NCBI RefSeq assembly: GCF_016804325.1
Contig: NZ_CP043627.1
Span: forward strand, 5,315,001 to 5,379,000
Direction of reading: 5' to 3'
Length of the DNA stretch: 64,000 nt
DNA from: Methylobacterium aquaticum
GTDB taxonomy: Bacteria > Pseudomonadota > Alphaproteobacteria > Rhizobiales > Beijerinckiaceae
Below the pieces are notes generated by a model. The model did not search any database and had not been told where the DNA came from. It saw only the letters and a list, made by a program, of their open reading frames with translations. Position numbers and translations under genes: made by a program. Positions 17,504 to 27,102 of the stretch are shown in pieces; the first letter of the stretch is position 1; every line of letters begins with the position of its first letter.

Positions 17504-19534
17504 TCACTCCGCCGGGACCGAGTGGGGCGGCACCGGGCCGGCCGCGTCGCGGATCGCCGGCCGCAGGGCCGGGGCGCCGACGCGGAAGCGCCGGTCGGTG
17601 AGGGAGAGGCCGCCGCCGAGCGCCATCACCACGGCGCCGAGCCAGATCAGCAGCACCAGCGGCTTGTAGTACAGGCGGATGCCGACGCTGCCGTCGGTGC
17701 CGGTCTCGCCGACGCTGGCATAGACCTGGCTCACCCCGCGGGTCAGCAGGCCCGCCTCGCTCACCGACATGTTGCGCGAGGCGTAGAACCGCTTGCCCGG
17801 CTCCAGCACGCCGACCGGCACGCCGTCCTCGCGGATGGTCAGGTGGGCGACGGTCTCGGTGTAGTTCGGCCCGGTGCGGGGCAGGACGCCCTCCAGCACC
17901 GCGACGTAGGGGCCGGCGCGCAGCTCGCCGCCCCGCGGCACGGTGGCGAGCGACTCGACGCTCCAGGCCTGGGCGGCGATGCCGATCACCGTGACGCCGA
18001 CGCCGGCATGGGCCAGAGCCGTGCCCCAGGCCGAGCGCGGCAGGCCGGCGGCGCGGCGAAAGGACAGGCCGAGCGTCTTGCCCTTCGCCCGGGTGACGAT
18101 CTCGAGGGCGGCGCCGACCACCAGGTAGGCGCCGAGCCCGATGCCGAGCGGCGCTCCCACCGGCCCGCCCCAGGTGACCGCGATGGCCCCGAGCGCGATC
18201 ACGAGGGCGAGCGCGAAGCCGGCGAACAGCCGCTGGCTCGCCGCCGCGAGGTCGCCGCGCTTCCAGGCCAGCGTCTGGCCGAACGGCACGACGAGGAGCA
18301 GCGGCACCGCGAGCGGCACGAAGGTCAGGTTGAAGAACGGCGCCCCGACCGAGATCTTTTCGCCGGTCAGCGATTCGAGCGCCAGGGGATAGAGCGTGCC
18401 GACCAGCACCGTGGCGCAGGCCGCCGACAGGAAGAGGTTGTTCATCACGAGCGCCCCCTCGCGGGAGATCGGCGCGAACAGGCCGCCCTGGCGCAGGGTG
18501 GGGGCCCGCCAGGCATAGAGCGCCAGCGAGCCGCCGATGAACAGGACCAGGATGCCGAGGATGAAGGTGCCCCGGGTCGGGTCGGTGGCGAAGGTGTGGA
18601 CCGAGGTGAGCACGCCGGAGCGCACCAGGAAGGTGCCGAGCAGCGACAGCGAGAAGGTCAGGATGGCGAGCAACACCGTCCAGACCTTGAGGGCGTCGCG
18701 CTTCTCCATGACGACGGTGGAGTGGACGAGGGCCGTGCCGGCGAGCCAGGGCATCAGCGAGGCGTTCTCGACCGGGTCCCAGAACCACCAGCCGCCCCAG
18801 CCGAGCTCGTAATAGGCCCAGTACGACCCCATGGCGATGCCGACGGTGAGGAAGCACCAGGCGGCCAGCGTCCAGGGCCGCACGGCGCGGGCCCAGGCGG
18901 CGTCGATCCGGCCCTCGATCAGGGCCGCGATGGCGAAGGCGAAGGTGATCGAGAAGCCGACATAGCCGAGATAGAGCAGCGGCGGATGGATCGCGAGGCC
19001 GGGATCCTGGAGCAGCGGGTTGAGGTCGCGGCCCTCGACCGGGGCCGGGTTGAGCCGGTTGAACGGGTTCGAGGTCACCAGGATGAAGAGCAGGAATACC
19101 GCGGTGATCGCGGCCTGCACGCCCAGGGTGTTGGCCCGCAGGGTCGGCGGGACGGAGTTGCGGGCGAGCGCCACCACGGCGCCGAACAGCGCCAGGATCA
19201 GCACCCAGAGCAGCATCGAGCCCTCGTGATTCCCCCAGACGCCGGAGATCTTGTAGATCAGCGGCTTCATCGAGTGCGAGTTCTCGACGACGTTCTGGAC
19301 CGAGAAGTCCGAGGTGACGTGGGCGTAGGTCAGCGCCCCGAACGCGAAGGCGATGCACGCGAAGGTGGCGAGCGCCGCCGGCACCGCGACGCTGCGCAGG
19401 ACCGGGTCGCCGGTGCGGCTCGCCCAGACCGGCATCACCATCTGCGTCAGCGACAGGGCGAGGGCCAGGGCGAGGGCGAAGTGACCAACCTCGATCAGCA
19501 ACGGGGCGACCTTTCGGTAAGCGTGGGGGTCCAT
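17504..19534 (-). CDS. ccmF: Haem lyase subunit CcmF
   Basis: 676-residue polytopic membrane protein (about 15 helices) of the cytochrome c haem lyase. The haem-binding [11 protein letters not shown] motif is near residue 250. Conserved periplasmic loops with [10 protein letters not shown] and the [11 protein letters not shown]is segment are present. Corresponds to CycK. It is 121 bases downstream of ccmE with no repeat between them, so it is probably co-transcribed with ccmE and ccmH. Confidence 0.96.
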   Translation of the reverse strand: MDPHAYRKVAPLLIEVGHFALALALALSLTQMVMPVWASRTGDPVLRSVAVPAALATFACIAFAFGALTYAHVTSDFSVQNVVENSHSMKPLIYKISGVWGNHEGSMLLWVLILALFGAVVALARNSVPPTLRANTLGVQAAITAVFLLFILVTSNPFNRLNPAPVEGRDLNPLLQDPGLAIHPPLLYLGYVGFSITFAFAIAALIEGRIDAAWARAVRPWTLAAWCFLTVGIAMGSYWAYYELGWGGWWFWDPVENASLMPWLAGTALVHSTVVMEKRDALKVWTVLLAILTFSLSLLGTFLVRSGVLTSVHTFATDPTRGTFILGILVLFIGGSLALYAWRAPTLRQGGLFAPISREGALVMNNLFLSAACATVLVGTLYPLALESLTGEKISVGAPFFNLTFVPLAVPLLLVVPFGQTLAWKRGDLAAASQRLFAGFALALVIALGAIAVTWGGPVGAPLGIGLGAYLVVGAALEIVTRAKGKTLGLSFRRAAGLPRSAWGTALAHAGVGVTVIGIAAQAWSVESLATVPRGGELRAGPYVAVLEGVLPRTGPNYTETVAHLTIREDGVPVGVLEPGKRFYASRNMSVSEAGLLTRGVSQVYASVGETGTDGSVGIRLYYKPLVLLIWLGAVVMALGGGLSLTDRRFRVGAPALRPAIRDAAGPVPPHSVPAE

Positions 19535-19655
19535 CGGGACGGGAGATCGGTCGACGGCTCTCCCGACCCGGCGTCCTGCCGCGGCGGATCGCGGGCGTCA
19601 CCTTATTCCGCTTCGGCCCCGGCGCCGCCAAGACCTTCCGCCGCACGGGACGGCG

Positions 19656-20159
19656 CTACTTGACGGCGGTGCGGGCGACGGGCTCGGCTTGCGGTTGCAC
19701 GGAGGAGCTTTGCCCCGGCTTGCCGGCGCCTTCCTGCCACCGCCCTTGTGCCTTGAGGGCGTCGGCGACCTCGCGGGGCATGTAGGTCTCGTCGTGCTTG
19801 GCCAGCACCGTGTCGGCACGGAACGTGCCGTCGGCCTGAAGCACGCCCTCGGTCACCACGCCCTGGCCCTCGCGAAACAGGTCGGGCAGCAGGCCGCGGT
19901 AGCGCACCGGCACGGTCGAGCCGGTATCGGTGACGGCAAATTCCACGTGCCCGTCGGCCTCGCGCTTGAGCGAGCCGGACTCGACCAGCCCGCCGAGGCG
20001 GAAGCGGGTGCCGGGCGCGACCTTCTGGCTCGCCACCTCGGTGGGCGAGCGGAAGAACACGATGGTGTCGCGCATCGCCGAGAGGATGAGCCCCGCCGCC
20101 ACCGCCAGTACGGCACCGCAGACGAGGATGAGGACGGAACGGCGGCGCCGGCGCGTCAT
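19656..20159 (-). CDS. ccmE: Periplasmic haem chaperone CcmE
   Basis: 167-residue haem chaperone with an N-terminal anchor ([17 protein letters not shown]) and OB-fold. The covalent haem-binding His is in [11 protein letters not shown] near residue 121. It passes haem to the CcmF/H lyase. Corresponds to CycJ. A long GC-rich inverted repeat separates it from ccmI upstream. Confidence 0.95.
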   Translation of the reverse strand: MTRRRRRSVLILVCGAVLAVAAGLILSAMRDTIVFFRSPTEVASQKVAPGTRFRLGGLVESGSLKREADGHVEFAVTDTGSTVPVRYRGLLPDLFREGQGVVTEGVLQADGTFRADTVLAKHDETYMPREVADALKAQGRWQEGAGKPGQSSSVQPQAEPVARTAVK

Positions 20160-20498
20160 GAGGGGCGTCTCCCGGGGGTGGCCGGTTCGGTGCCCCGGCT
20201 CTGTCTGTGTGTTGTGCTACGGTATGGCGCGTGCGGCGAGGCGGAAAAAAGCCGGGGGGCCGCTGCGGGATGATCGCTGCGGCTCTGCCGTTCGAGTGCT
20301 CGCGCGGGTTCGACCCTCCCCCTCTGCGGGGGAGGGTGGCGCGCGAGGCGAGCCGGGAGAGGGGAACCACGCTTCCGGAGAGGTCGCGACCGCGATGAGG
20401 GGTGCTACCTGGATCAGCGTCGCGCTGCCCCTCTCCCGGCCCCCTCCGGGGGCCACCCTCCCCCGCGGAGGGGGGAGGGTTAAGAGGCGTCGCGGTTC
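20160..20498. other. Repeat-filled gap between ccmI and ccmE
   Basis: This 339-base gap interrupts what is usually one operon. It is mostly a family D GC-rich inverted repeat (20313-20480). I see no coding potential. Confidence 0.7.
20313..20480. repeat. GC-rich inverted repeat, family D
   Basis: The left arm (CCCTCCCCCTCTGCGGGGGA...CCGGGAGAGGGG) and right arm (CCCCTCTCCCGGCCCC...GGGGGGAGGG) enclose a spacer with GGATCAGCGTCGCGCTGCC. Related copies at 23946-24110 and 45943-46134 share the arms and the ATC-GGCGTCGCGCT spacer theme. Confidence 0.88.
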
Positions 20499-21641
20499 TC
20501 ACGGTGCCGCCTTCGCGGGACCCAAACCCAGCTCCCGCGCCACCTCGTCCACCGGCGCGACCTTGGCGGCATCGCTCCCGAGCGCGGTCCGCGCCTGGGC
20601 CAGGACCGCCTCCGCCTTCGGGCGGTCACCCAGGACCATGTAGGAGCGCACCAGCCGGCCCCATTCCTCGGGCGAGCCGCCCTTCTCGGCCAGCCGCTGG
20701 GCCAGCCCCTCGACCATGCCGCGGATCATCCCGCGCTGCTCCTCGGTCATGCCGGGATTCCCGGCCGCGGCGGCAGGCGACGGCGCCGTGCCGTCGAGGC
20801 GGGCGAGGCTGTCGCGCACCATCGGCAGCCAGGGCGCATCAGCGGGCGCCGCGGCGGCGAGCGCCGCGTAGCGGGTGCGGGCCGTCGCGCGGTCGCCGTC
20901 CTGCTCGGCGGCGCGGGCGAGGTAGAATTGCGGCTTGACCGCCTTCGGATCCTGCTTGAGCGCCCGCTCGAAGGCGTCGCGGGCCTTCGCCGAGACGACG
21001 CCGTCGCCCGCCGCCACCAGGGCCTCGCCGTAATCCGACAGGCGCCCGGCGTCGTCGCCGAGGATCCGAAGGGCATTCTCGTAGGCCTTGATCGCGTCCT
21101 CGGTGCGGCCGACGCGTAGGTAGACCGGGGCCAGCACCGTCCAGCCGCGGCCGTCCTCCGGCGCCTTGGCGAGATGCGCCTCGATCTGCGCCACCGCCGC
21201 CGCGAGGTCATTGCCGGCGGCCCGCGCATGGGCCAGGCGCTCGGCCTGGGGCTGGGCCGGCAGGTCCGGCGAGCCGTACATGCCGTAGACGAGGAGCGCG
21301 ACGAGCGGCACCGTCGAGAGGGCGAAGGCGGAGGCCGCGCGGCGCCGGCGCAGGGCCGGCTCGCCCATGGCGCCCGGATTCCGGCCGGGCTCGCGGCTCG
21401 CCCGCAGCAGGCGGCGGGCGGCCTCCGCCTTCGCGGCCTCGGCCTCGGGCGGAGCGAGCAGCCCGCGGGCGGCGTCGCGGTCGATCTCGCGCAATTGGTC
21501 GCGATAGAACCCGGTCTCGGTGGCGATGCGCGCCTCGCCGTCGGGGAGGCCCGCGAGGGCCGGGCGGCGCGACATGGGCCAGAGCAGGGCGAGCACCGCC
21601 AGGCCGGTCATGAGCGCGAAGATGAACCAGATCGCCGTCAT
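20499..21641 (-). CDS. ccmI: Cytochrome c maturation protein CcmI
   Basis: 380-residue protein with two N-terminal TM helices (residues about 3-22 and 100-122) flanking a cytoplasmic leucine-zipper-like loop, then a periplasmic TPR domain (about 150-300; LAPVYLRVGRTEDAIKAYENAL is a clear repeat). It binds apocytochrome c C-termini and delivers them to CcmF/H. Corresponds to CycH. First gene of the ccmI-E-F-H series. Confidence 0.93.
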   Translation of the reverse strand: MTAIWFIFALMTGLAVLALLWPMSRRPALAGLPDGEARIATETGFYRDQLREIDRDAARGLLAPPEAEAAKAEAARRLLRASREPGRNPGAMGEPALRRRRAASAFALSTVPLVALLVYGMYGSPDLPAQPQAERLAHARAAGNDLAAAVAQIEAHLAKAPEDGRGWTVLAPVYLRVGRTEDAIKAYENALRILGDDAGRLSDYGEALVAAGDGVVSAKARDAFERALKQDPKAVKPQFYLARAAEQDGDRATARTRYAALAAAAPADAPWLPMVRDSLARLDGTAPSPAAAAGNPGMTEEQRGMIRGMVEGLAQRLAEKGGSPEEWGRLVRSYMVLGDRPKAEAVLAQARTALGSDAAKVAPVDEVARELGLGPAKAAP

Positions 21642-21736
21642 GCCCTTCTGTATCGCCCCGCCCGGGGCGACACGATTCGGCAGCGTGGCGACACGGTGTC
21701 ACGTACGGGCAATCCCGCGAGAATCGTCCCCGGCTG

Positions 21737-23503
21737 TCAGCGCGGCGCCACCGGCCAGAACAGGCTGATCAGAAGCGTGCCGACGACGATCACCATGATC
21801 GAGAGCGGCAGGCCGAGGCGGGCGTAATCGCCGAAGCGGTAGCCGCCCGGGCCCATCACCAGGGTGTTGCACTGGTGGCCGATCGGGGTGAGGAAGTCGC
21901 AGGCCGCGCCGACCGACACCGCCATCAGGAACGGGTCGGGGTTGAGCCCGAGCTTCTGGGCGAGGCTGGCGCCGATCGGGCCCATCACCAGCACCGTCGC
22001 GGCGTTGTTGAGGAACGGCGTCACCGCCATGGCGGCGATGAGCAGGAGGCCGATCGCCAATGTCGGCGGCATCGTCTGCATCACCTGCGACAGCGCCCCG
22101 GCGATGAGGTCGGTGCCGCCGGTGGCCCGCACCGCGTCGCTCACCGGGATCAGCGCGCCGAGCAGCACGATCACCGGCCACTCGATCGTCTCGTAGGCCT
22201 CGTGCATGGTCATGACCCGCAGGACCAGCAGCAGCACCGCGGCGCCGAAGAATGCCATCGCCACCGGCACGAGGTGGAGCGCGACGAGCGCCATGGCGCC
22301 GGCCAGCACCGCGATCGGGATGTAGCTGCGCCGGCTGTGGCCGAGCGCCAGCTTGCGCTCGGCGAGCGGCAGCAGGCCGAACTCGGACAGCACCTCGGCC
22401 AGCCGGTCGGCCTCGGCGCGCAACACCACCACGTCGCCGGCCCGCAGGCGCACGCTGCCGATCCGCCGGGTGATCGCGGAGCCCGAGCGGCTCACCGCCA
22501 GGAGCGCGGTGCCGTGGCGCGCCGCGAGGTCCGCTTCCGTCGCCGTGGCGCCGGCGAGCGCCGAGCCGTCCGGGATCACCGCCTCGATCACCGTCACCTC
22601 GCCTGCGATCGGCTGGCTGCCGACGAGGGTGAGCTTGGCCCGCGCCACCAGGCGCTCCAGATCCTCCGGCTCGCCGTCGAGGAGCAGGACGTCGTCGGCC
22701 TGCAGGCGCCAGTCGGGCCCCGGCACGTAGCGGCGGAAGCGCTCGCGGATGACGGTCGCCACCGTCACGTCGCCATCGCCGAGGGCCTCCAGCTCGCCGA
22801 CCGTGGCGCCGACCAGCGGCGAGTCCGCCGGCAGGCAGGCCTCGGTGGTGTAGGCCTCGATCCGGAAGGCGGCGGCGAGCGAGCCCGACGGGCGCCGGTC
22901 CCGCGGCAGGAGCCGGTAGCCCACCGACAGGAAGGCGAGGCCCGCCGCCGCGAGGCCGAGGCCGACGGGCGTGAAGTCGAACATCCCGAACGGCTCGCCG
23001 ACGATGTCGGCCCGGACCTTGGCGACGATGATGTTGTTCGACGAGCCCACCAGCGTGACGAGGCCGCCGATCAGCGAGGCGAAGGACATCGGCATCAGCA
23101 GCAGCGAGGCCGGCGTGCCGGTCTTGCGCCCGAGCTGGAGCGCCACCGGCATCAGGATGGCGAGCGCTCCGATATTCTTGGTGACGATCGACAGGCCCAT
23201 CACCGCGCCGGCGAGCGCCGGCACCTGCTGGCGGGGTTTTCGCAGGTAAGGCAGCAGCGGGCGCATCGCGCTCTCGATCACGCCGGAGCGGGAGATGGCG
23301 GCGGAGATCACGAGCGCGCTCATCACGATGATCACCACGTCGTCGGCAAAGCCGTCGAAGGCCTTCGACGCCGGCACCAGCCCCAGTGCCACCCCGGCGA
23401 TGAGCGAGAGCAGCGCCACCAGGTCGTAGGGCAGGCGGCCCCAGATGAAGAGCAGGACGGTGACCCCGATGAGGCCGAAGGCGAGGCCCTGGTCGAGCGT
23501 CAT
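21737..23503 (-). CDS. SLC13/DASS-family anion transporter with two TrkA-C domains
   Basis: 588-residue membrane transporter. Two halves of membrane helices, each with the family SNT/NAAT-type motif (VGSSNNIIVAK in the first half; FLNNAATVLVMGP in the second), flank a central soluble region of two RCK/TrkA_C domains (about 200-370). Such proteins move sulfate, dicarboxylates or other anions with sodium. Start ATG at 23503; the frame is open for 490 bases upstream but that DNA is repeat. Substrate not determinable. Confidence 0.9.
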   Translation of the reverse strand: MTLDQGLAFGLIGVTVLLFIWGRLPYDLVALLSLIAGVALGLVPASKAFDGFADDVVIIVMSALVISAAISRSGVIESAMRPLLPYLRKPRQQVPALAGAVMGLSIVTKNIGALAILMPVALQLGRKTGTPASLLLMPMSFASLIGGLVTLVGSSNNIIVAKVRADIVGEPFGMFDFTPVGLGLAAAGLAFLSVGYRLLPRDRRPSGSLAAAFRIEAYTTEACLPADSPLVGATVGELEALGDGDVTVATVIRERFRRYVPGPDWRLQADDVLLLDGEPEDLERLVARAKLTLVGSQPIAGEVTVIEAVIPDGSALAGATATEADLAARHGTALLAVSRSGSAITRRIGSVRLRAGDVVVLRAEADRLAEVLSEFGLLPLAERKLALGHSRRSYIPIAVLAGAMALVALHLVPVAMAFFGAAVLLLVLRVMTMHEAYETIEWPVIVLLGALIPVSDAVRATGGTDLIAGALSQVMQTMPPTLAIGLLLIAAMAVTPFLNNAATVLVMGPIGASLAQKLGLNPDPFLMAVSVGAACDFLTPIGHQCNTLVMGPGGYRFGDYARLGLPLSIMVIVVGTLLISLFWPVAPR

Positions 23504-23663
23504 GCGCGGTCGCCGCGGGCGAGGGAGCGGGGGCGTGTCATGCCGGGCGGGTGATCCTGCTGCGGGGCGAGCCTCCCTAGATTGGGTGGCGCGGGGATCT
23601 GCCCAGGGTGAACGGTGGGAGAGTTTTTGAGGGGGTGGTCCGGCGAGGGGAATGGCGCGGGTT

Positions 23664-23960
23664 TTCCCTCCCCCTCTGCGGCAGGGCCGTCCGGGGAAAG
23701 AAAAAAGCGCGGGTTTCCCCTCTCCCCGCGGGCGGGGAGAGGCCTGAGCTCCGAAGGGGCTCAGGAAGCCCGCAGGGCGAGGGTGAGGGGGTGTTTCCGA
23801 AGGAGCCTCATCCGGAAACACCCCCTCACCCTCGCTGCGGCTTTCGCCGCCGCTCCTTTCGTCCCCGACAAGGGGGACGAAAGCCTCTCCCCGCCCGCGG
23901 GGAGAGGGGATTTCCTGCGCCTCGCCTTTCCCCGGACAGCCCTGCCCTCCGCGGGCGAGG
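23664..23960. repeat. Large nested palindrome of about 300 bases
   Basis: The outer arms CTGCGGCAGGGCCGTCCGGG and CCCGGACAGCCCTGCC pair. Inside, TCTCCCCGCGGGCGGGGAGA is itself repeated on the other side, and GAGGGTGAGGGGGTGTTTCC pairs with GGAAACACCCCCTCACCCTC. A transcript would fold into a long cruciform-like hairpin. Confidence 0.85.
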
Positions 23961-24110
23961 GTGGCCTGCGGAGCAGGCCGGGAGAGGGGAACCACGCTTC
24001 CGGAAAAGACTGAACCGTTCCGAAAGGCGCAATCTGGATCGGCGTCGCGCTACCCCTCTCCCGACCCCTGCCGACGCAGGGGCCACCCGCCCCAGCAGAG
24101 GGGGGAGGGG
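23946..24110. repeat. GC-rich inverted repeat, family D (second copy)
   Basis: Arms CCCTCCGCGGGCGAGGGTGG...CGGGAGAGGGG and CCCCTCTCCCGACCCC...GGGGGGAGGGG, with GGATCGGCGTCGCGCTACC in the spacer as in the copy at 20313. Confidence 0.85.
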
Positions 24111-24163
24111 GAGACCGGCGCTTCGTGTTTTCACCAACAGCCCTGCCCGAAGCCCGGGGAGCG

Positions 24164-24367
24164 TCACTCCTCCGGCACCAGCCGCCCGGCGACGGTCAGG
24201 CACAGGCAGACCGCGCCGAGGGCGAATTCCCAGCGGCGGATGTCGCCGCCGATCGACGCCACCACCGCCTGACCGATCAGCACCACCCCGACGAGGGGCG
24301 GCCCGAACGTCAGGACGAGGCGCAAGGTCCTGCGCCAGCCCCAGCCCGCCTCGCCGCCCGCCGCCAC
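24164..24367 (-). CDS. Small two-helix membrane protein
   Basis: 67 residues. After a short Gly/Trp-rich start come two hydrophobic helices (LVLTFGPPLVGVVLIGQAVV and FALGAVCLCLTVAGRLV) joined by a charged turn. The GTG start at 24367 lies 7 bases after the GST stop codon, so it is probably translated from the same mRNA. Family not recognised. Confidence 0.55.
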   Translation of the reverse strand: MAAGGEAGWGWRRTLRLVLTFGPPLVGVVLIGQAVVASIGGDIRRWEFALGAVCLCLTVAGRLVPEE

Positions 24368-24374
24368 GATCCGC

Positions 24375-25076
24375 TCAACGCTTGGTGTTGGCGGCCGTCT
24401 GGCCGAACATGATCTTCTTGGCCTCGTCCGACATCGTCGGCTGCTGGTTGATGGCCGCCGCCTTGTCGTAGGCCGCCTTGGTGCCCGGGCGCTCGGCGAT
24501 CGCCTGGAACCAGCGCTTCAGGTTCGGGGTGTCGTCGAGGTTCTGGCGCTGGCGCTCGTGGGGCACGATCCACGGATAGATCGCCATGTCGGCGATGCTG
24601 TAGGCCTCGCCCGCCACGAAGGGGCGGTCGGCGAGGCGCCGGTCGAGCACGCCGTAGAGCCGGTTGGTCTCGTTGACGTAGCGGTTGATGGCGTAGGGCA
24701 CCTGTTCGGGCGCGTACTGGGTGAAGTGATGGTTCTGCCCGGCCATCGGCCCGAGGCCGCCCATCTGCCAGAACAGCCATTGCAGCACCTCGGCCCGGCC
24801 CTGCACGTCGGCGGGGATGAAGCGGCCGGTCTTCTCGGCGAGGTAGAGCAGGATCGCGCCCGATTCGAACAGCGAGACCGGAGCGCCGCCGCCCTTGGGC
24901 TCGTGATCGACCATCGCCGGGATGCGGTTGTTGGGTGCGATCTTCAGGAAGTCGGGCTGAAACTGCTCGCCCTTGCCGATGTTGACCGGCTTGATGGTGT
25001 AGGGGAGGCCGGCCTCCTCCAGGAACATCGTCACCTTGTGACCGTTCGGGGTCGTCCAGTAATAGAGGTCGATCAT
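24375..25076 (-). CDS. Glutathione S-transferase, nu class (YfcG-like disulfide oxidoreductase)
   Basis: 233 residues. N-terminal thioredoxin fold with TTPNGHKVTMFLEEAGLPY and the VNIGKGEQFQPDFLKIAPNN stretch; the TPN motif, in place of a catalytic Tyr/Ser/Cys, is the hallmark of nu-class enzymes such as YfcG and YghU. LFESGAILLYLAEK binds glutathione. The C-terminal helical domain ends with an NQQPTMSDEAKKIMFGQ tail. Expected to reduce disulfides or peroxides with two glutathiones. Start ATG 25076; the longer frame to 25133 has no conserved residues. Confidence 0.93.
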   Translation of the reverse strand: MIDLYYWTTPNGHKVTMFLEEAGLPYTIKPVNIGKGEQFQPDFLKIAPNNRIPAMVDHEPKGGGAPVSLFESGAILLYLAEKTGRFIPADVQGRAEVLQWLFWQMGGLGPMAGQNHHFTQYAPEQVPYAINRYVNETNRLYGVLDRRLADRPFVAGEAYSIADMAIYPWIVPHERQRQNLDDTPNLKRWFQAIAERPGTKAAYDKAAAINQQPTMSDEAKKIMFGQTAANTKR

Positions 25077-25189
25077 CCGCCGCTCCGGGGCTCGCCGTGA
25101 AGGCTGGCGCGGAGGTGGCGCGCCGGCCCCCATCGGTCAAGCCGCGCCGGGCGCAGGTGAGGCACGCGGTCCGAGCGCGGCCCGACCGG

Positions 25190-25516
25190 TCAGCCCTCGC
25201 CCGGCTGCGGTCCGTCGTAGCCCTCGATCACGATCAGGTCGATCTCGGCGCCGCCCTCCTGCTTGGCGCGGGCGGCCTGGTACTCGGGCGAGTGCCAGCA
25301 GGCCAGCGCCTGGTCGTAGCTCGGGAATTCGATCACCACATTGCGGGTGCGGCTCGATCCGAGCACCGGCTCGAACTGGCCGCCGCGCACCAGGAAGCGC
25401 CCGCCGAATTGGGCGAAGGCGGCGCCGTTGGCCGCGACGTAGTTCTTGTAGGCCTCCGGCTTCGAGACATCGACGCGCCCGACCCAGTATCCCTTCGCCG
25501 AATGTTCTTGCGCCAT
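25190..25516 (-). CDS. DUF1330-family protein
   Basis: 108-residue dimeric alpha/beta-barrel (ferredoxin-like) protein. Family pattern: KGYWVGRVDVSKPEAYKNY, FLVRGGQ, RNVVIEFPSYDQALACWHSP, EYQAARAKQ. Good ribosome site (GGGAGG) before the ATG at 25516. Function unknown; upstream of and co-oriented with the GST gene. Confidence 0.88.
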   Translation of the reverse strand: MAQEHSAKGYWVGRVDVSKPEAYKNYVAANGAAFAQFGGRFLVRGGQFEPVLGSSRTRNVVIEFPSYDQALACWHSPEYQAARAKQEGGAEIDLIVIEGYDGPQPGEG

Positions 25517-25691
25517 GCGGTTCCTCCCGTTGTCGTCGCGCTCGTTCTAGGGGGTGTGACCGCGCCGATAAAGCGACAAGGGAGATGGCGGGTGGACAGG
25601 CTCCGGGAGGCCGGACGCCCGCGAGGGCTGTTGCCTCCTCGACGGGGGTGGCGCCATGGTCGACGGCAGTGCCGCAAAGCCAGGAGGCTCC

Positions 25692-26108
25692 ATGACGCAG
25701 GCTGTGGACGATGAACGGATGTCGCTCGACGACGTGTCGGTCGAGGACCTGAACGCGGCCCTCCGGGTGTTCCGGCGGTTGCCGCTGGAACTGCTGGGCT
25801 TCCTGATCCTGTTGCCGGTCGTCGTCCTCGGCCTGTCCCGGCTCGGCACGGCCCTCTCGCCGCCCTACGGCCTGTACGTCTTCGGGCAGAGCCTCGCGAC
25901 CTGGGGCCTGCTCCTGATGCTGGCCCTGCTGTTCGGGCTTTTCTGGTGGCGCGGACGACAGGTCGGGCGTCTCCTGAACGACCCGGGCATCCTGGCCTCC
26001 CCGGTGACGAGCCTGCTGGCGGTGCCCGGCGTGCTGGCCGAGCGCGCCCAGGCCTTGGGGATGGAATGGAGCGGCTTCTTCGGACCGCTCCGCCCGCGCC
26101 GGAGGTAA
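25692..26108 (+). CDS. Hypothetical membrane protein with two helices
   Basis: 138 residues. Acidic N-terminus (MTQAVDDERMSLDDVSVEDL), helix 1 (LELLGFLILLPVVVLGLSRL), helix 2 (ATWGLLLMLALLFGLFWW), then a basic tail ending RPRRR. The ATG at 25692 has AGGAGG five bases upstream. No family recognised. Convergent with pyrF; the stop codons are 7 bases apart. Confidence 0.7.
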   Translation: MTQAVDDERMSLDDVSVEDLNAALRVFRRLPLELLGFLILLPVVVLGLSRLGTALSPPYGLYVFGQSLATWGLLLMLALLFGLFWWRGRQVGRLLNDPGILASPVTSLLAVPGVLAERAQALGMEWSGFFGPLRPRRR

Positions 26109-26114
26109 GCCCGC

Positions 26115-26825
26115 TCAGAGCGCCGCCGCCATCTCGTCGACGATGCGGCGGGCCACGTCGCGCGGGTCGGCGGCGCCGGTGATCGGGCGACCGACGACGA
26201 CGTGGTCGACGCCCGAGCGCATCGCCTCGGCCGGGGTCACGACCCGCTTCTGGTCGCCGATCTCGGCGCCGGCCGGCCGGATGCCCGGCGTGACGATCAG
26301 CCGGTCGGGCCCGACCACCGCCCGCACCTGCGCGGCCTCCGCCGCCGAGCAGACGAGGCCGTCGATGCCGATCGCCGCGGCGGCGGCGGCTCGCGCCGCG
26401 ACGAGGTCGGCGACCGGGAGGGCGTAGCCGGCCTCGCGCGCATCGGCGTCGTCGTAGGAGGTGAGCACCGTGACGCCCAAAATCTTCAGGCCCTTCCCCG
26501 CCTTGTCGCGCCCCGCCGCCGCCGCCCGCATGGTCTGCGGATAGGCGTGGACGGTGAGGAAGGTGGCGCCGATCCCGGCGAGCGACCGCACCCCCTCCTC
26601 GACGGTGTTGCCGATGTCGTGGAGCTTGAGGTCGAGGAAGACCTTGTGCCCGCCCCGGACCAGCCGCTCGGCGAGGGCGAGGCCGCCGGCATAGCCGAGG
26701 CGGTAGCCGATCTTGTAGAAGCTCGCGGCGTCGCCGATCCGGTCGACCAGGCGCTCGGCCTCGTCGGTGCTCGCCATGTCGAGGGCAACGATCAGGCGGT
26801 CGCGGGGGCTGATGGGCTCGGGCAC
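26115..26825 (-). CDS. pyrF: Orotidine 5'-phosphate decarboxylase
   Basis: 236-residue TIM-barrel enzyme for the last step of UMP synthesis. Catalytic [11 protein letters not shown] (the Lys-Asp array near residue 63), IVALDMAS at the first strand, and VTPGIRPAG plus VVVGRPIT at the phosphate site. The GTG at 26825 has GGAGG six bases upstream, so the long in-frame extension to 27011 is rejected; it overlaps a repeat. Confidence 0.96.
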   Translation of the reverse strand: MPEPISPRDRLIVALDMASTDEAERLVDRIGDAASFYKIGYRLGYAGGLALAERLVRGGHKVFLDLKLHDIGNTVEEGVRSLAGIGATFLTVHAYPQTMRAAAAGRDKAGKGLKILGVTVLTSYDDADAREAGYALPVADLVAARAAAAAAIGIDGLVCSAAEAAQVRAVVGPDRLIVTPGIRPAGAEIGDQKRVVTPAEAMRSGVDHVVVGRPITGAADPRDVARRIVDEMAAAL

Positions 26826-26834
26826 GGGACCCTC

Positions 26835-26853
26835 CGTACGTAGGATGCGTACG
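26835..26853. promoter_or_regulatory. CGTACG inverted repeat in the pyrF leader
   Basis: Two CGTACG palindromes are spaced by TAGGATG, beginning 10 bases before the pyrF GTG and flanking its ribosome site. It may be a regulator site or a leader hairpin. Confidence 0.3.
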
Positions 26854-26907
26854 CTCCCATCGGGGGAGTGGGGCTCGGAATCAAGCCCAGCCGGCCACAC
26901 CCTCCCC

Positions 26908-27055
26908 GTCATTCCGGGGCCGCACAGCGGAGCCCGGAGTGCCGAAGGCACGCCCAGAACCGCAGGTGTTTCAGGACCGAGCGGACGGCCTACCGCTTCA
27001 TTCCTTTCCATCTGAGTGTCTGGATCCCGGGCTCAGCTACGCGGCCCGGGATGAC
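26908..27055. repeat. Dispersed palindromic repeat, family A (diverged copy)
   Basis: Arms GTCATTCCGGGGCCGCACAG and GCTACGCGGCCCGGGATGAC; the interior keeps the TCTGAGTGTCTGGATCCCGG segment. It lies between pyrF and the UDG-family gene. Confidence 0.85.
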
Positions 27056-27102
27056 CCTGTGGAGTGGGACGGTCGCGTCCATCCGGCAGACGAGGCCATC
27101 GG

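Larger units (their letters stand above)
23504..24163. other. 660-base intergenic region made of stacked inverted repeats
   Basis: Holds one large imperfect palindrome (23664-23960) and one family D element (23946-24110). ORFs that cross it in several frames are repeat translations. I see no gene. Confidence 0.75.

Noticed and set aside
17522..19663. 713-codon plus-strand ORF
   Set aside because: Antisense shadow of ccmF; no recognisable motif.
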